A stretch of DNA of 64,000 bases, from contig CAZZCB010000002.1 of NCBI GenBank assembly GCA_964652835.1, positions 1-64,000 on the forward strand. Direction: 5' to 3'. Both the position numbers and the translations under genes were made by a program. The stretch is from JAUPTX01 sp964652835 (GTDB lineage Bacteria > Patescibacteriota > Minisyncoccia > Phycocordibacterales > CSBR16-119). Positions within the stretch are counted from its first letter, which is position 1. Each line of letters opens with the position of its first letter. This document shows positions 13,218 to 22,039 of the stretch, piece by piece. The notes beneath the pieces are model-generated. The model had not been told where the DNA came from. It worked only from the letters and a program-made list of their open reading frames with translations, and made no database searches.

Positions 13218-16136
13218 ATGAGGAAAAAAATATCTTTTTTAATTTTAACTATTCTAGCTGTCGGCAGTTTGTATTTCTTAGCTTTCCCTAAGGGGGATGA
13301 GGTTTTTGCGGGGGTTGGTTCAGTCATTGATGTTATTAAAATTGACTCAAGCACAACTAATGGCCCGACCACTTCGGCCGATGATAATTACGGATACTCT
13401 GTAAGCAATATTGGCGATTTAAACAATGATGGAATTGATGATGTTGCTGTTGGCGCACCTGACGATGATGCCGGAGGATTTAGTCGAGGAGCGGTTCATA
13501 TTCACTTTATGAACACAGACGGATCTATTGATTCTACAGTGGAAATAAACGACTTAACTGCGAATGGTCCCACACTTAGTAATCTAGATCGTTACGGTAC
13601 TTCTGTTACAGGTCTTGGCGATTTAAACAATGACGGCGTCATAGATATTGCCGTGGGAGCACCAAGAGATGACTCCGGAGGTGTTGACTTCGGTGCTTTC
13701 TATATTCACTTTATGAACACAGACGGATCTATTGATTCTACAGTGGAAATAAACGACTTAACTGCGAATGGTCCAGACTTTTCTGGGACGTGGCCTTATT
13801 TTGGTTCAAGTATTGACGGATCTGTGGATCTAAACGCAGATGGTGTGAATGATATTATTGTGGGCGCACCGCTTGATGATGAAAGTGGATTTAACTTCGG
13901 TGCTTTCTATATTCTATTTATGAACACGGATGGTTCTGTTGATTCGACTGTTAAAATAAACGACTTAACTACAAATGGTCCGGCCTTAGATGAAAGCTAT
14001 TCTTATGGTGCGTCTGTTTCTTTTGTGGGTGACATAAATGATGACGGTGTTGTAGATATTGCAGTAGGGGCAGACAGTGACGGCTCTCTAGGCGCGGGTA
14101 GAGGGTCCATGTTTATTCACTTTATGAACATAGATGGCTCTATTGATTCTACTACCAAAATTAACGGTAACACCAGTAATGGACCAACGCTTCTTAATAA
14201 TGGTCTTTACGGTTCATCTATTAGAGGGATTGGGGATCTAAACGCAGATGGCGTGGAAGATATTGCTGTCGGGGCTCCCGGTGACTCATTGTTGGGTGCC
14301 ACATATTTACATTTTATGAATGAAGATGCTTCTATTTACAGGACATTTAAAATGACATCGGCAAACCAAGATGGACTGGTTCTGAGTTTAGGTGCCTCAT
14401 ATGGCTATTCCATTGCGCATTTGGGTGATTTTAATAGTGACGGCGTGGAAGATATTGCAGTTGGAGCTTTAAACGAAGAAGCCTTTTTTATCCATTTTCT
14501 GGAATTAACACCAGATGTTTTGGTTACTCAAACAGGATCAGATACTACTGTTTACGAATCAGGTCTGACAGACACAATCAATGTAGTGCTTGATTTCGTT
14601 TCCCCAAATGATCCCGTAACGGTTACGCTTGTAAGCAGTAGTCCAGATATGATTCTCGATCAAACAACTCTCGTTTTCGATAATTTAAATTGGGATACTC
14701 CCCAAGCTGTTACCATATCTGCTGTAAATGATACCGAAGTGGAAGGAGCAGAGGTTGCAACCATTTCTTATATAGTTGAATCAGATGATGTTGCTTACGA
14801 CGGTTACGCCATTTCTAACACATCTGTTAATATTGTAGACAATGATTCTGGTGTTCTCTATACTATTATTATGGATTATGGAAGTTATGATCTTTCTGAG
14901 GACGGAGATGTGAATATTGTAGACGTAGTTCTCTCGGGTGACCCAGGGGATGATGTTACTGTTACTCTTATCCCAGACGATCAGATTACACTAGATATTG
15001 AGGAATTATTTTTTACATCCGGAGACTGGGACCTTCCTCAGACAGTAACTATCACAGCAATCGACGACCTTGATGTTGAAGGTCTTCACGATGGTCTTAT
15101 ATCTTCAACTTCTTCTTCATTGAACCCAGATTTTAATAATCTTTCTATTGCCGATGTATCTCTTTTAATTCTAGATAACGATGTTGGTGTAGTTGTGACA
15201 GAAACAAATACCACTACTGAAGTCACAGAAGGGGGCGCCACAGACACTTTTAGTGTGGTGATGTCAACGCAGCCTACCGATGACGTTGTGGTAACGATGT
15301 CTTCAGATGCGCAAATTTCTTTGGATGCAAATATTCTGACATTTACAACTCTAGATTGGGATACCTCGCAAGTGGTCACCGTAACAGCCATAAACGACGC
15401 AGTTATAGAAGGTAACCACACTGGTCTTGTGGGATTTGCAGTCTCTTCTTTCGACGTAAACTACGATCTCTATTTATTAGAAGATGTTACTGCATCTATA
15501 ACAGATAACGACCCAGAACCTGAGCCAGATCCAGAGCCACAGGCTTCAGGGTCTTCAAGTAGTTCTGGTTTTATAATGCCTCATATTCGCTTCAAGGACA
15601 AAATAAAGGACACAGATTTTCGGTTTGTAGATTTGGAAGCTTACGCGCCATACACCATAACTTACTTTGAAATATCAAACACTCCAGATTTCTTCATTAA
15701 AGAAACTTATCAAAGAGAATACACACAAAAAGATTTGTATTGGGATCTGTGTAAGGGTCTTTCCTCGTGCGTTTCTGGAGAAAAATTAGTTTACGCTCGT
15801 TTTTACAGCGACGTTGTCGGAGTTCGTGAAGATGTTATATCTATAAACTACAATCCAAAGCTTGAGTGTCCGTACTTTAAAGGATTCCTGCGAAAAGGTT
15901 CAAAGACAAATGATCCATTAGAAGTGAAAAAAGCACAAGAATTCTTAAATAGGGAATTAAATATCAATCTAGACATAGACGGCATTTTTGGAAAGTATAC
16001 AGATAGGGCCGTTAGAGACTTCCAAGAAAAATATCCACAAGAAATCTTATTCCCATGGCAAGGGTTAACTAAATCAACAGGTTGGTGGTATATCACAACA
16101 TCAAGATATGCAAATATTTTAATGGGATGTAAATAA
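13218..16136 (+). CDS. Secreted FG-GAP / Calx-beta-like surface protein with C-terminal peptidoglycan-binding domain
   Basis: 972 residues from ATG 13218 (MRKKISFLILTIL), chosen because TATAAT (13205-13210) ends 7 nt upstream and a signal peptide starts there. Residues about 30-430 carry six to seven FG-GAP/integrin-like repeats (GDLNNDGIDDVAVGAP, GDLNADGVEDIAVGAP) with DxNxDG calcium-type loops. About 430-770 has three Calx-beta-like modules (V.E.G.TDT..V, ending ITDNDPE). A Pro-Glu and Ser-rich linker (GSSSSSG) leads to a peptidoglycan-binding domain with QEFLN...DIDGIFGKYTDRAVRDFQ and TGWWYITT, bounded by two cysteines. It is probably a wall-attached adhesin; its ligand is unknown. Confidence 0.85.
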   Translation: MRKKISFLILTILAVGSLYFLAFPKGDEVFAGVGSVIDVIKIDSSTTNGPTTSADDNYGYSVSNIGDLNNDGIDDVAVGAPDDDAGGFSRGAVHIHFMNTDGSIDSTVEINDLTANGPTLSNLDRYGTSVTGLGDLNNDGVIDIAVGAPRDDSGGVDFGAFYIHFMNTDGSIDSTVEINDLTANGPDFSGTWPYFGSSIDGSVDLNADGVNDIIVGAPLDDESGFNFGAFYILFMNTDGSVDSTVKINDLTTNGPALDESYSYGASVSFVGDINDDGVVDIAVGADSDGSLGAGRGSMFIHFMNIDGSIDSTTKINGNTSNGPTLLNNGLYGSSIRGIGDLNADGVEDIAVGAPGDSLLGATYLHFMNEDASIYRTFKMTSANQDGLVLSLGASYGYSIAHLGDFNSDGVEDIAVGALNEEAFFIHFLELTPDVLVTQTGSDTTVYESGLTDTINVVLDFVSPNDPVTVTLVSSSPDMILDQTTLVFDNLNWDTPQAVTISAVNDTEVEGAEVATISYIVESDDVAYDGYAISNTSVNIVDNDSGVLYTIIMDYGSYDLSEDGDVNIVDVVLSGDPGDDVTVTLIPDDQITLDIEELFFTSGDWDLPQTVTITAIDDLDVEGLHDGLISSTSSSLNPDFNNLSIADVSLLILDNDVGVVVTETNTTTEVTEGGATDTFSVVMSTQPTDDVVVTMSSDAQISLDANILTFTTLDWDTSQVVTVTAINDAVIEGNHTGLVGFAVSSFDVNYDLYLLEDVTASITDNDPEPEPDPEPQASGSSSSSGFIMPHIRFKDKIKDTDFRFVDLEAYAPYTITYFEISNTPDFFIKETYQREYTQKDLYWDLCKGLSSCVSGEKLVYARFYSDVVGVREDVISINYNPKLECPYFKGFLRKGSKTNDPLEVKKAQEFLNRELNINLDIDGIFGKYTDRAVRDFQEKYPQEILFPWQGLTKSTGWWYITTSRYANILMGCK
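13498..13570 (+). repeat. 73-nt exact direct repeat, copy 1
   Basis: Identical to 13702-13774. It encodes part of successive FG-GAP repeats (FMNTDGSIDSTVEINDLTA). The nucleotide identity points to recent duplication or gene conversion. Confidence 0.9.
13702..13774 (+). repeat. 73-nt exact direct repeat, copy 2
   Basis: Second copy of the 13498-13570 sequence, 204 nt downstream. The offset is a multiple of three, so copy-number change would keep the frame. Confidence 0.9.
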
Positions 16137-16166
16137 AACAAAAGAGCCTGAAGGCTCTTTTGTTTT
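16135..16166 (+). terminator. Terminator after the FG-GAP protein
   Basis: AAAACAAAAGAGCC (16135-16148) and GGCTCTTTTGTTTT (16153-16166), a 14-bp stem with a 4-nt loop. Confidence 0.85.
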
Positions 16167-16248
16167 ATTTGTGGATAACTAGACACGAATATAAAAAATC
16201 ATTGTTATAATAAAAACAATTATCAGTTAATTCTTAATTACTTTTATT

Positions 16249-18132
16249 ATGAATCAAAACAAAGAAGAGGGAGCTGTGGAGATGAGCAAGGGGATGGTAG
16301 GTGTTGGGGTCGCTCTGGCACTTGCGCTAATTATTGGATTTTTTGTATATCCGAATATTCTTCATCAAAAAGGAGAACTTGCACCAGACGCTCCAAAAAA
16401 TTTGGCGGGTACAGCGGGAGATGGAATTCTTGATTTAACCTGGACTGCTCCAGCAGACGGAGGGTCTCCTATCACCTCATATAATGTTAAATATGATGTT
16501 GTTGGTGGTGAAAATGAAACTATTGTTGATACTCGTACAAATAAAGCTTTCTATACTTTGACAGGGCTTACAAATGGTGAGACTTATACGGTGTCTGTAT
16601 CTGCGGTAAACGCAATAGGCGAGGGTCTGTATTCAGCTACGGCAGAATTTGGACTTGATGCGGTTGATGTGGGTGCGCCTCCAACCGCCGCAACAAATCT
16701 TTCTGCTACAGGAGGTCAAAATAAAGTTAACTTAACCTGGGATGCTGCAGCAGAAAAAGGGTCTGCTATTACTGACTATATTGTTGGTTATAGAGTGAAA
16801 GAAAGTGGTCTTGATTACACAGAAATTTCTACCAAATCAACAAACACAGCATATTCAGTATTAGACCTTGCTGATGCTACTATCTATGAGTTTGTTGTTT
16901 ATGCTGTCAGTGATGCGGGAAATAGTGCGGCCTCTGCTGCTGCTACGGCTACCACTCTACCAGCTCTTGATCCTGGTGTAGACCTTTCAATATCTACTGA
17001 GCCAACTGTTACCGTAACAAGTAACAGCGCGGAGATAACTTGGGGAACATCAAAATCAGCATCTTCTCAAGTTTACTACGGGGTAACAGACAGTATGGGG
17101 TCAATGACTGAAAAGATGAATACGACTCCGATGGTTAAAGGGCACACAGTAAGCCTCAGCTCCCTTGCTTCTTGTACGATCTATGTTTACAAAGTTGCGT
17201 CTTTTGACTCTGAGGAAAATATGGTTGAAAGCACGGCTGGTGAATTCACCACTGCGGGCTGTAAAGGAGACGCTTCTGTGATAACTTACTCAAAAGACAA
17301 AGCAACAGCAGATACTGGGGTTACAGTTACAGCTAAGGTTTCAGGAAGAGGTCTTACTGTTACAGTTCCAGCAGCGGTTGTTACAGGATCAGACGTGGCA
17401 ATCCAAGCACTAAAAGTTTCTAAAGATGAGGTTGTCGCAGAAATAGCGAAACCTGCTGGAAAAGAATGGATTGGTTCACCTTACATCCTAAACGCTATCG
17501 AAAACGCATCCACAGAAGTAACATCTTTTGATAAGCCGGTAACAGTTTCTATAGATTACCAAAATGAAGATGTTGGAAATGTAGATCCAAATACGTTAAA
17601 GATTTGGCACTATGAAGATGGGGCGGGATGGAGAGAGTTATCTTCTTGTTCTACTTCGTTAAACGGTGTTGGTGGAACTGTGACTTGTTCCACAACCTCA
17701 TTCTCTGTGTTCGGTTTGTTTGGTGAAGAGGGTTCTGGTGGCGGTGATACTGGAGGTGGTGATAATGACCCCACGCCTTCTCCTTCAAGACCTTCTACTA
17801 CAACAGGAAGTGTCCCTACAAATCCGATAGTTGTTAATCCTCCAATGGATAACAATGAATATAATTTTACAAAAAATCTATGGGTAGGAATTCGAGATAT
17901 GGATGTAAAACTACTACAAAGATTTCTAAACCTAAAAGGATTCACTGTTTCAACAGACGGACCTGGATCAGCGGGGCAGGAAACTGAATTCTTCGGAGCT
18001 AAAACAAAACAGGCTTTGATCAAGTTTCAAGAAGCTTACAAAGTAAATATTTTAACTCCGATAGGTCTTAATTTAGGAACAGGATTCTTCGGGCCTCAGA
18101 CAAGAAATTATATAAATTCAATGTCTAACTAA
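16249..18132 (+). CDS. Membrane-anchored FN3 protein with peptidoglycan-binding domain
   Basis: 627 residues. A short charged N-terminus and one transmembrane helix (about 16-33, MVGVGVALALALIIGFFVY) are followed by three fibronectin type III domains (about 45-130, 140-235, 240-335) with typical APDAPKNL / LTWTAPADGGSPI strands. A middle beta-rich segment has TVSIDYQNEDV and a C...C pair. A Gly/Pro/Ser linker leads to the C-terminal peptidoglycan-binding domain (about 545-627). This is of a second subtype: DVKLLQRFLNLKGF, DGPGSAGQETEFFG and GTGFFGPQTRNYI. The leader of about 35 nt carries no clear Shine-Dalgarno site. Likely function is a cell-envelope anchor or adhesion protein. Confidence 0.85.
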   Translation: MNQNKEEGAVEMSKGMVGVGVALALALIIGFFVYPNILHQKGELAPDAPKNLAGTAGDGILDLTWTAPADGGSPITSYNVKYDVVGGENETIVDTRTNKAFYTLTGLTNGETYTVSVSAVNAIGEGLYSATAEFGLDAVDVGAPPTAATNLSATGGQNKVNLTWDAAAEKGSAITDYIVGYRVKESGLDYTEISTKSTNTAYSVLDLADATIYEFVVYAVSDAGNSAASAAATATTLPALDPGVDLSISTEPTVTVTSNSAEITWGTSKSASSQVYYGVTDSMGSMTEKMNTTPMVKGHTVSLSSLASCTIYVYKVASFDSEENMVESTAGEFTTAGCKGDASVITYSKDKATADTGVTVTAKVSGRGLTVTVPAAVVTGSDVAIQALKVSKDEVVAEIAKPAGKEWIGSPYILNAIENASTEVTSFDKPVTVSIDYQNEDVGNVDPNTLKIWHYEDGAGWRELSSCSTSLNGVGGTVTCSTTSFSVFGLFGEEGSGGGDTGGGDNDPTPSPSRPSTTTGSVPTNPIVVNPPMDNNEYNFTKNLWVGIRDMDVKLLQRFLNLKGFTVSTDGPGSAGQETEFFGAKTKQALIKFQEAYKVNILTPIGLNLGTGFFGPQTRNYINSMSN

Positions 18133-18150
18133 ACCTAAAATAAGCTAAAT

Positions 18151-18186
18151 AAAACAGGCACCTTTTTGACAAAGGTGCTTGTTTTA
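18151..18186 (+). terminator. Terminator after the FN3 protein
   Basis: A GCACCTTT / AAAGGTGC core extended by AAAACA / TTGTTTT, with a short loop. Confidence 0.75.
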
Positions 18187-18217
18187 GTAATATATATAAC
18201 GATATTTAGTAAGGTAC

Positions 18218-18247
18218 TTGACAAATGGTATACATTTAGTGTATAAT
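18218..18247 (+). promoter_or_regulatory. Strong sigma70-type promoter
   Basis: Consensus TTGACA (18218-18223), an 18-nt spacer and TATAAT (18242-18247). It drives the 997-residue surface protein through an unusually long leader of about 140 nt that contains a 20-codon ORF. Confidence 0.85.
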
Positions 18248-18252
18248 CCGTC

Positions 18253-18315
18253 ATGTATAAAAACCCTAAAGAAAAAGTAATAAGGGTCAGCATTGTTCGT
18301 TCAGAGACACAATAA
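18253..18315 (+). CDS. Possible leaderless upstream ORF (20 aa)
   Basis: ATG 18253 lies 5 nt after the -10 box, the same geometry as native gene starts in this window. It encodes MYKNPKEKVIRVSIVRSETQ, then TAA. The remaining leader (18316-18395) has short complementary stretches. It could be an attenuating leader peptide or a chance ORF. Confidence 0.35.
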   Translation: MYKNPKEKVIRVSIVRSETQ

Positions 18316-18395
18316 GAGACAAAAAGTCTTTTATAGGTGTCCTTTATCAGTTAGTTATTAGTAGAAAGCTTATTAGTTTTTAAAAGACATATTAT

Positions 18396-21389
18396 ATGAA
18401 GAAATTCAAGAAAAATATCTCAAAGACAATTTTCGCTTCATTCTTTGTTTTACAGTTTGTGGTATCGACAGCGTTCATGCCACTTGCTGCTAACGCACAA
18501 GAAGTAGCGGCTGAAGAATCTTCGAAAGAAGAAGTCTCAGAGGCTCAAAAAGAGGAAGCGCCAGAGGTGACAGAAGAAGTTGTCTCAGACGTTAAAGAAG
18601 AAATTTTAATAGAAGACATAAAAGACTTAGAAGAGGTTGTCTCTGTCGAATCAACTACAGTTTCAGAAGAAATTGTCCTTGATGAATCAGCGGCGCCTGT
18701 AAAAGAAACTGAAAGCCCTGTTTTCCAAACAGTAGGTGCTCTAGCTTCTGTAAAAGTTTGTAAGGTGATAATCGACTCAGAAGGAAATATCGTTTCTGAC
18801 TGGTCAGCTTATCCTGGAGCAACTTTTTCTACAAATCTTAATTTTCAAGGGGCTCAGTACTCTTTTGAATTTTCAACATCTGGAGAAATAAATTACGCAG
18901 ACGGGTATGCTTTCGCTGCTGTTTGTGATACCCAGGAATTTGCAATTGATACTTCAGTAGAAGGTCTTAAGTTTGTTAAATATACAGAAGAAGACCCTGC
19001 TGGACCATACTCTTGGGTAAGAAATTACTTCGAGGGTGACGCTCAAGGTGAAACTGGATTGTATAACAATCTTGGTGGGGCAATGTTTGCGCCGTTCACA
19101 TCAGAAGATACTGCTTATGACGGTCAATTCGAATTAAACGGAAATGATAGTGGTTTTGATACTACAACTCTTTTCCTTGTTAACGAAGAAATAAAAACCG
19201 TTAACCCATCTTGTGATAAAGATTTAAATCTTATTACAAACGGAGGATTTGAAAATCCAAACGTTGGTGGAAACTGGAATATTTTCCAAGACGGAACATC
19301 TGGTCTTGGTTGGATGGTTGCTTGGGAAGGTTCTGCAGGAAATAATTCTGTAGCCAATCTTGAAATCCACGGAGGCGTGGCCGGATGGGAAGCTTCAGAA
19401 GGAAATCAATATGCAGAGCTTGACTCTGACTTTGATGGACCAACTGGCTCAATTCAAAATGAATCAGCATCAACTAGAATTTCACAAGTATTAAACACTG
19501 TCCCTGGACAAACTTATGAAATATCTTTTGACTTTGCTGCTCGTCCTGGAACTGATTATGCTGACAATCGACTCGGACTATATCTTGACGACGTTGCTTG
19601 GGATACAAGCTTTACGAGAACAAACGTTGACGGTACACAACCAAACTGGGTTACAATAACAAGAACTTTTACTGCTGTTAAATCAACAACAATAATTTCT
19701 TTTGCTGACCTAGGTACTCCAGACTCTTTCGGAACTTTACTTGATAACGTTTCTGTAAAATGTATCGATGGAGGTCCAGTGGATATAAATATTCCACCAA
19801 AAATAGTTGTTAACCCACTTGAAGTTTGTTTACCTCTAACTGCTACAACTTATGACTTCCTGGCAGGAGTTACAGGTGAAGATGCAGAAGACGGAACAAT
19901 TACTTTAACAGAGGCAAATTACACTCACAATATTATTTTTGGAACAGCTGGTACTTATACTATTAACTACACTGTAACTGATAGCGACGGCGCTACTGCG
20001 ACTGACTCTCGAACAGTTTTTGTAAAAGAAAATTGCGGAGGTGAGCCAGAAGAATGTCCAGCAATCATTAGAGTTAGTGAAAATGGAAGAGAAGGAATGG
20101 TAGAAGTTTCAAGACTTAACCCAAGATGGGTAAACTCAATCCCAGGAAGCTCTGCAGAATGGGTATGGAACAATGCTGCTATCCCAGTTTTCCCTGATCG
20201 ACAAAACGGAGGAACATTCACAGTTACTGAAACATTTAATATTGTTGGTAACCCAGAAGCTTCTGAAATAAAGATCGCTGCTGATAACGTGTACTCTGTG
20301 GTTGTAAACGGTAACACTGTTTACGGTAACCCAGCGCTAACACCAGCAGATATTGAAAACATTACATCTCCAGAGTCTCGATTCGGAGTTGTATACTCAC
20401 ACGCAATTCCAGCTAATTTACTAAACACTGGATCAAACACAATCGTAATACGAGCTGTTAATCAAGAGTGGCCACTAGTTCTAACATCAGCAAATGTAGA
20501 CACTAACCCAGCAGGATTAATGTATGCACTTACAGTAAACGAAGATTGTGATGACGGCGATGGTGGTGATGGAGGAGGAAGTGACGATTTAACAGTCGTT
20601 GTTTCAGACTCTTGTGTTGAAAGAGGAACAGAAAACTTTGACTTTTTGTCAGGCATAACTGTTACTCACACACTTCTAAATGGTAATGTAACTCTTGTAG
20701 AAGGTGATAACGTAACAATTACAGAATCTGTTGACTTCAATGTAAACGGAAACTACACAGTAACTTACTCATTCAATATTCTAGGAGAACAAGTTTCAGA
20801 AGACCGAATAATCTCAATACAAGATGATTGTGGTAACGGTGGAGGCGGAGGAAATGGTGGAGGAGGTTCTTCTTCATCAGGTTCTCGAAGAAATTCTGAC
20901 GGTGAAGTATTAGGTGCTACAAGTTGTGTTGCATTTACTACATACAACCGATCAGGAAACACAGGAGGAGAAATTAAAGCCCTACAAACATTCCTAAACC
21001 TATACATGAACGCAGGATTAACAGTTGATGGAGTTTATGGAGCAACAACAGTACAAGCTGTTCACGATTTCCAAGCTTTCCACTGGAAAGAAGTTATCGA
21101 TCCATGGACACCACCACTTTCTCCTAACACTACAGGATGGCAATACAAGACAACAAGAATGACTATAAACGCTATTATTGATTGTCCAGAAGCCCCAGTA
21201 TACCTAGAAGATCCAGGCGTGATGTACCAAGTACTAGAAGTAACAGACCAAAAAGAACTAACAACAGGCGAACTTGAAACAATCTACAATTTACTAGCAG
21301 AGGCTCAGTCAGGAAATGTTCTTGGCGCTTCATCAGTAAATAGTATTGATTACTCAAATCCAAATTTTGACCTAATGTTCGGAAAATAA
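18396..21389 (+). CDS. Large secreted multidomain surface protein with DUF642-like and peptidoglycan-binding domains
   Basis: 997 residues. Signal peptide MKKFKKNISKTIFASFF...NAQ, then an acidic Glu/Val-rich stretch (about 30-110). A jelly-roll DUF642-like carbohydrate-binding domain starts near residue 270 (LITNGGFENPNVGGNW, ending LLDNVSVKC). Two bacterial Ig-like modules (YDFLAGVT...DGATATDSRTV and a later copy) flank a galactose-binding-like domain (VSENGREGMVEVSRLNPRW, VVVNGNTVY). A Gly-rich linker with SSSSGSRR and EVLGATSC precedes the Cys-bounded peptidoglycan-binding domain and the CPEAPVYLEDP tail. It shares most modules with the 24781 gene, so the two are paralogues. Probably a wall-bound glycan-binding adhesin. 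Confidence 0.85.
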   Translation: MKKFKKNISKTIFASFFVLQFVVSTAFMPLAANAQEVAAEESSKEEVSEAQKEEAPEVTEEVVSDVKEEILIEDIKDLEEVVSVESTTVSEEIVLDESAAPVKETESPVFQTVGALASVKVCKVIIDSEGNIVSDWSAYPGATFSTNLNFQGAQYSFEFSTSGEINYADGYAFAAVCDTQEFAIDTSVEGLKFVKYTEEDPAGPYSWVRNYFEGDAQGETGLYNNLGGAMFAPFTSEDTAYDGQFELNGNDSGFDTTTLFLVNEEIKTVNPSCDKDLNLITNGGFENPNVGGNWNIFQDGTSGLGWMVAWEGSAGNNSVANLEIHGGVAGWEASEGNQYAELDSDFDGPTGSIQNESASTRISQVLNTVPGQTYEISFDFAARPGTDYADNRLGLYLDDVAWDTSFTRTNVDGTQPNWVTITRTFTAVKSTTIISFADLGTPDSFGTLLDNVSVKCIDGGPVDINIPPKIVVNPLEVCLPLTATTYDFLAGVTGEDAEDGTITLTEANYTHNIIFGTAGTYTINYTVTDSDGATATDSRTVFVKENCGGEPEECPAIIRVSENGREGMVEVSRLNPRWVNSIPGSSAEWVWNNAAIPVFPDRQNGGTFTVTETFNIVGNPEASEIKIAADNVYSVVVNGNTVYGNPALTPADIENITSPESRFGVVYSHAIPANLLNTGSNTIVIRAVNQEWPLVLTSANVDTNPAGLMYALTVNEDCDDGDGGDGGGSDDLTVVVSDSCVERGTENFDFLSGITVTHTLLNGNVTLVEGDNVTITESVDFNVNGNYTVTYSFNILGEQVSEDRIISIQDDCGNGGGGGNGGGGSSSSGSRRNSDGEVLGATSCVAFTTYNRSGNTGGEIKALQTFLNLYMNAGLTVDGVYGATTVQAVHDFQAFHWKEVIDPWTPPLSPNTTGWQYKTTRMTINAIIDCPEAPVYLEDPGVMYQVLEVTDQKELTTGELETIYNLLAEAQSGNVLGASSVNSIDYSNPNFDLMFGK

Positions 21390-21440
21390 AACTAAACAAA
21401 CAGAAGTAAGATTTGTTCTTGATGTAAAATGTACTTTATA

Positions 21441-21479
21441 CAAAAGACCCGCCGGCGCTTGCGCCGGCGGGTCTTTTGT
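21441..21479 (+). terminator. Strong terminator after the 997-aa protein
   Basis: An 18-bp stem with core GACCCGCCGGCGC / GCGCCGGCGGGTC, followed by TTTTGTTTT. Confidence 0.95.
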
Positions 21480-21538
21480 TTTCCACAAACTTTTAAAATA
21501 TTTTTATTTTTTAATTGCTATAATATAAACAGATATTT

Positions 21539-22036
21539 ATGAAAAATAAAAGTTTTTCAAAAACCAAATTTAACATTGCTTGGGCTTCTATCGTCACTAT
21601 CTTTATTGGCGCTGTTGTTTATGTACCAGCGCTCAAGTTTTCTCAAAAAGAAAAAGAAGTTGTTTACTATAGAGTTCCTGTTTTTGTTAACATGACGCCT
21701 TCTACTGAAAATGGAGGTCAGCCTACAAATTCAGAGTCAGAAAAAGAAGAACCTTTAATAAAAGTATCTAATTCTCGTATCACTAAAGATTTAAAATTAG
21801 GTGACGTTGACGAAGAAGTTAAGCTCCTACAAGAGTATCTTAATGGTAGAGGATTTCTTGTTGCAGAGTCTGGACCTGGCTCACCAGGTCAAGAGACGAC
21901 AAGGTTCGGCGCCGGAACTCGCGACGCCCTGATAAAGTTCCAAGAAGCAAATGCGGAGCTTATCCTAAAACCTTTTGGTCTAAAAGAGGGAACAGGAGTG
22001 GTGGGTAAAATGACAAGAGATTTAATTAACTCATAA
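21539..22036 (+). CDS. Membrane-anchored peptidoglycan-binding protein (165 aa)
   Basis: An N-terminal transmembrane anchor (about residues 13-32) and a short acidic linker are followed by one peptidoglycan-binding domain (about 80-165) of the same subtype as the 16249 protein: EEVKLLQEYLNGRGF, SGPGSPGQETTRFG, TGVVGKMTRDLINS. It stops 3 nt before the next gene (22040), so the two form an operon. A TATAAT box lies about 14 nt upstream of the ATG. It may tether the membrane to the wall. Confidence 0.85.
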   Translation: MKNKSFSKTKFNIAWASIVTIFIGAVVYVPALKFSQKEKEVVYYRVPVFVNMTPSTENGGQPTNSESEKEEPLIKVSNSRITKDLKLGDVDEEVKLLQEYLNGRGFLVAESGPGSPGQETTRFGAGTRDALIKFQEANAELILKPFGLKEGTGVVGKMTRDLINS

Positions 22037-22039
22037 TAT

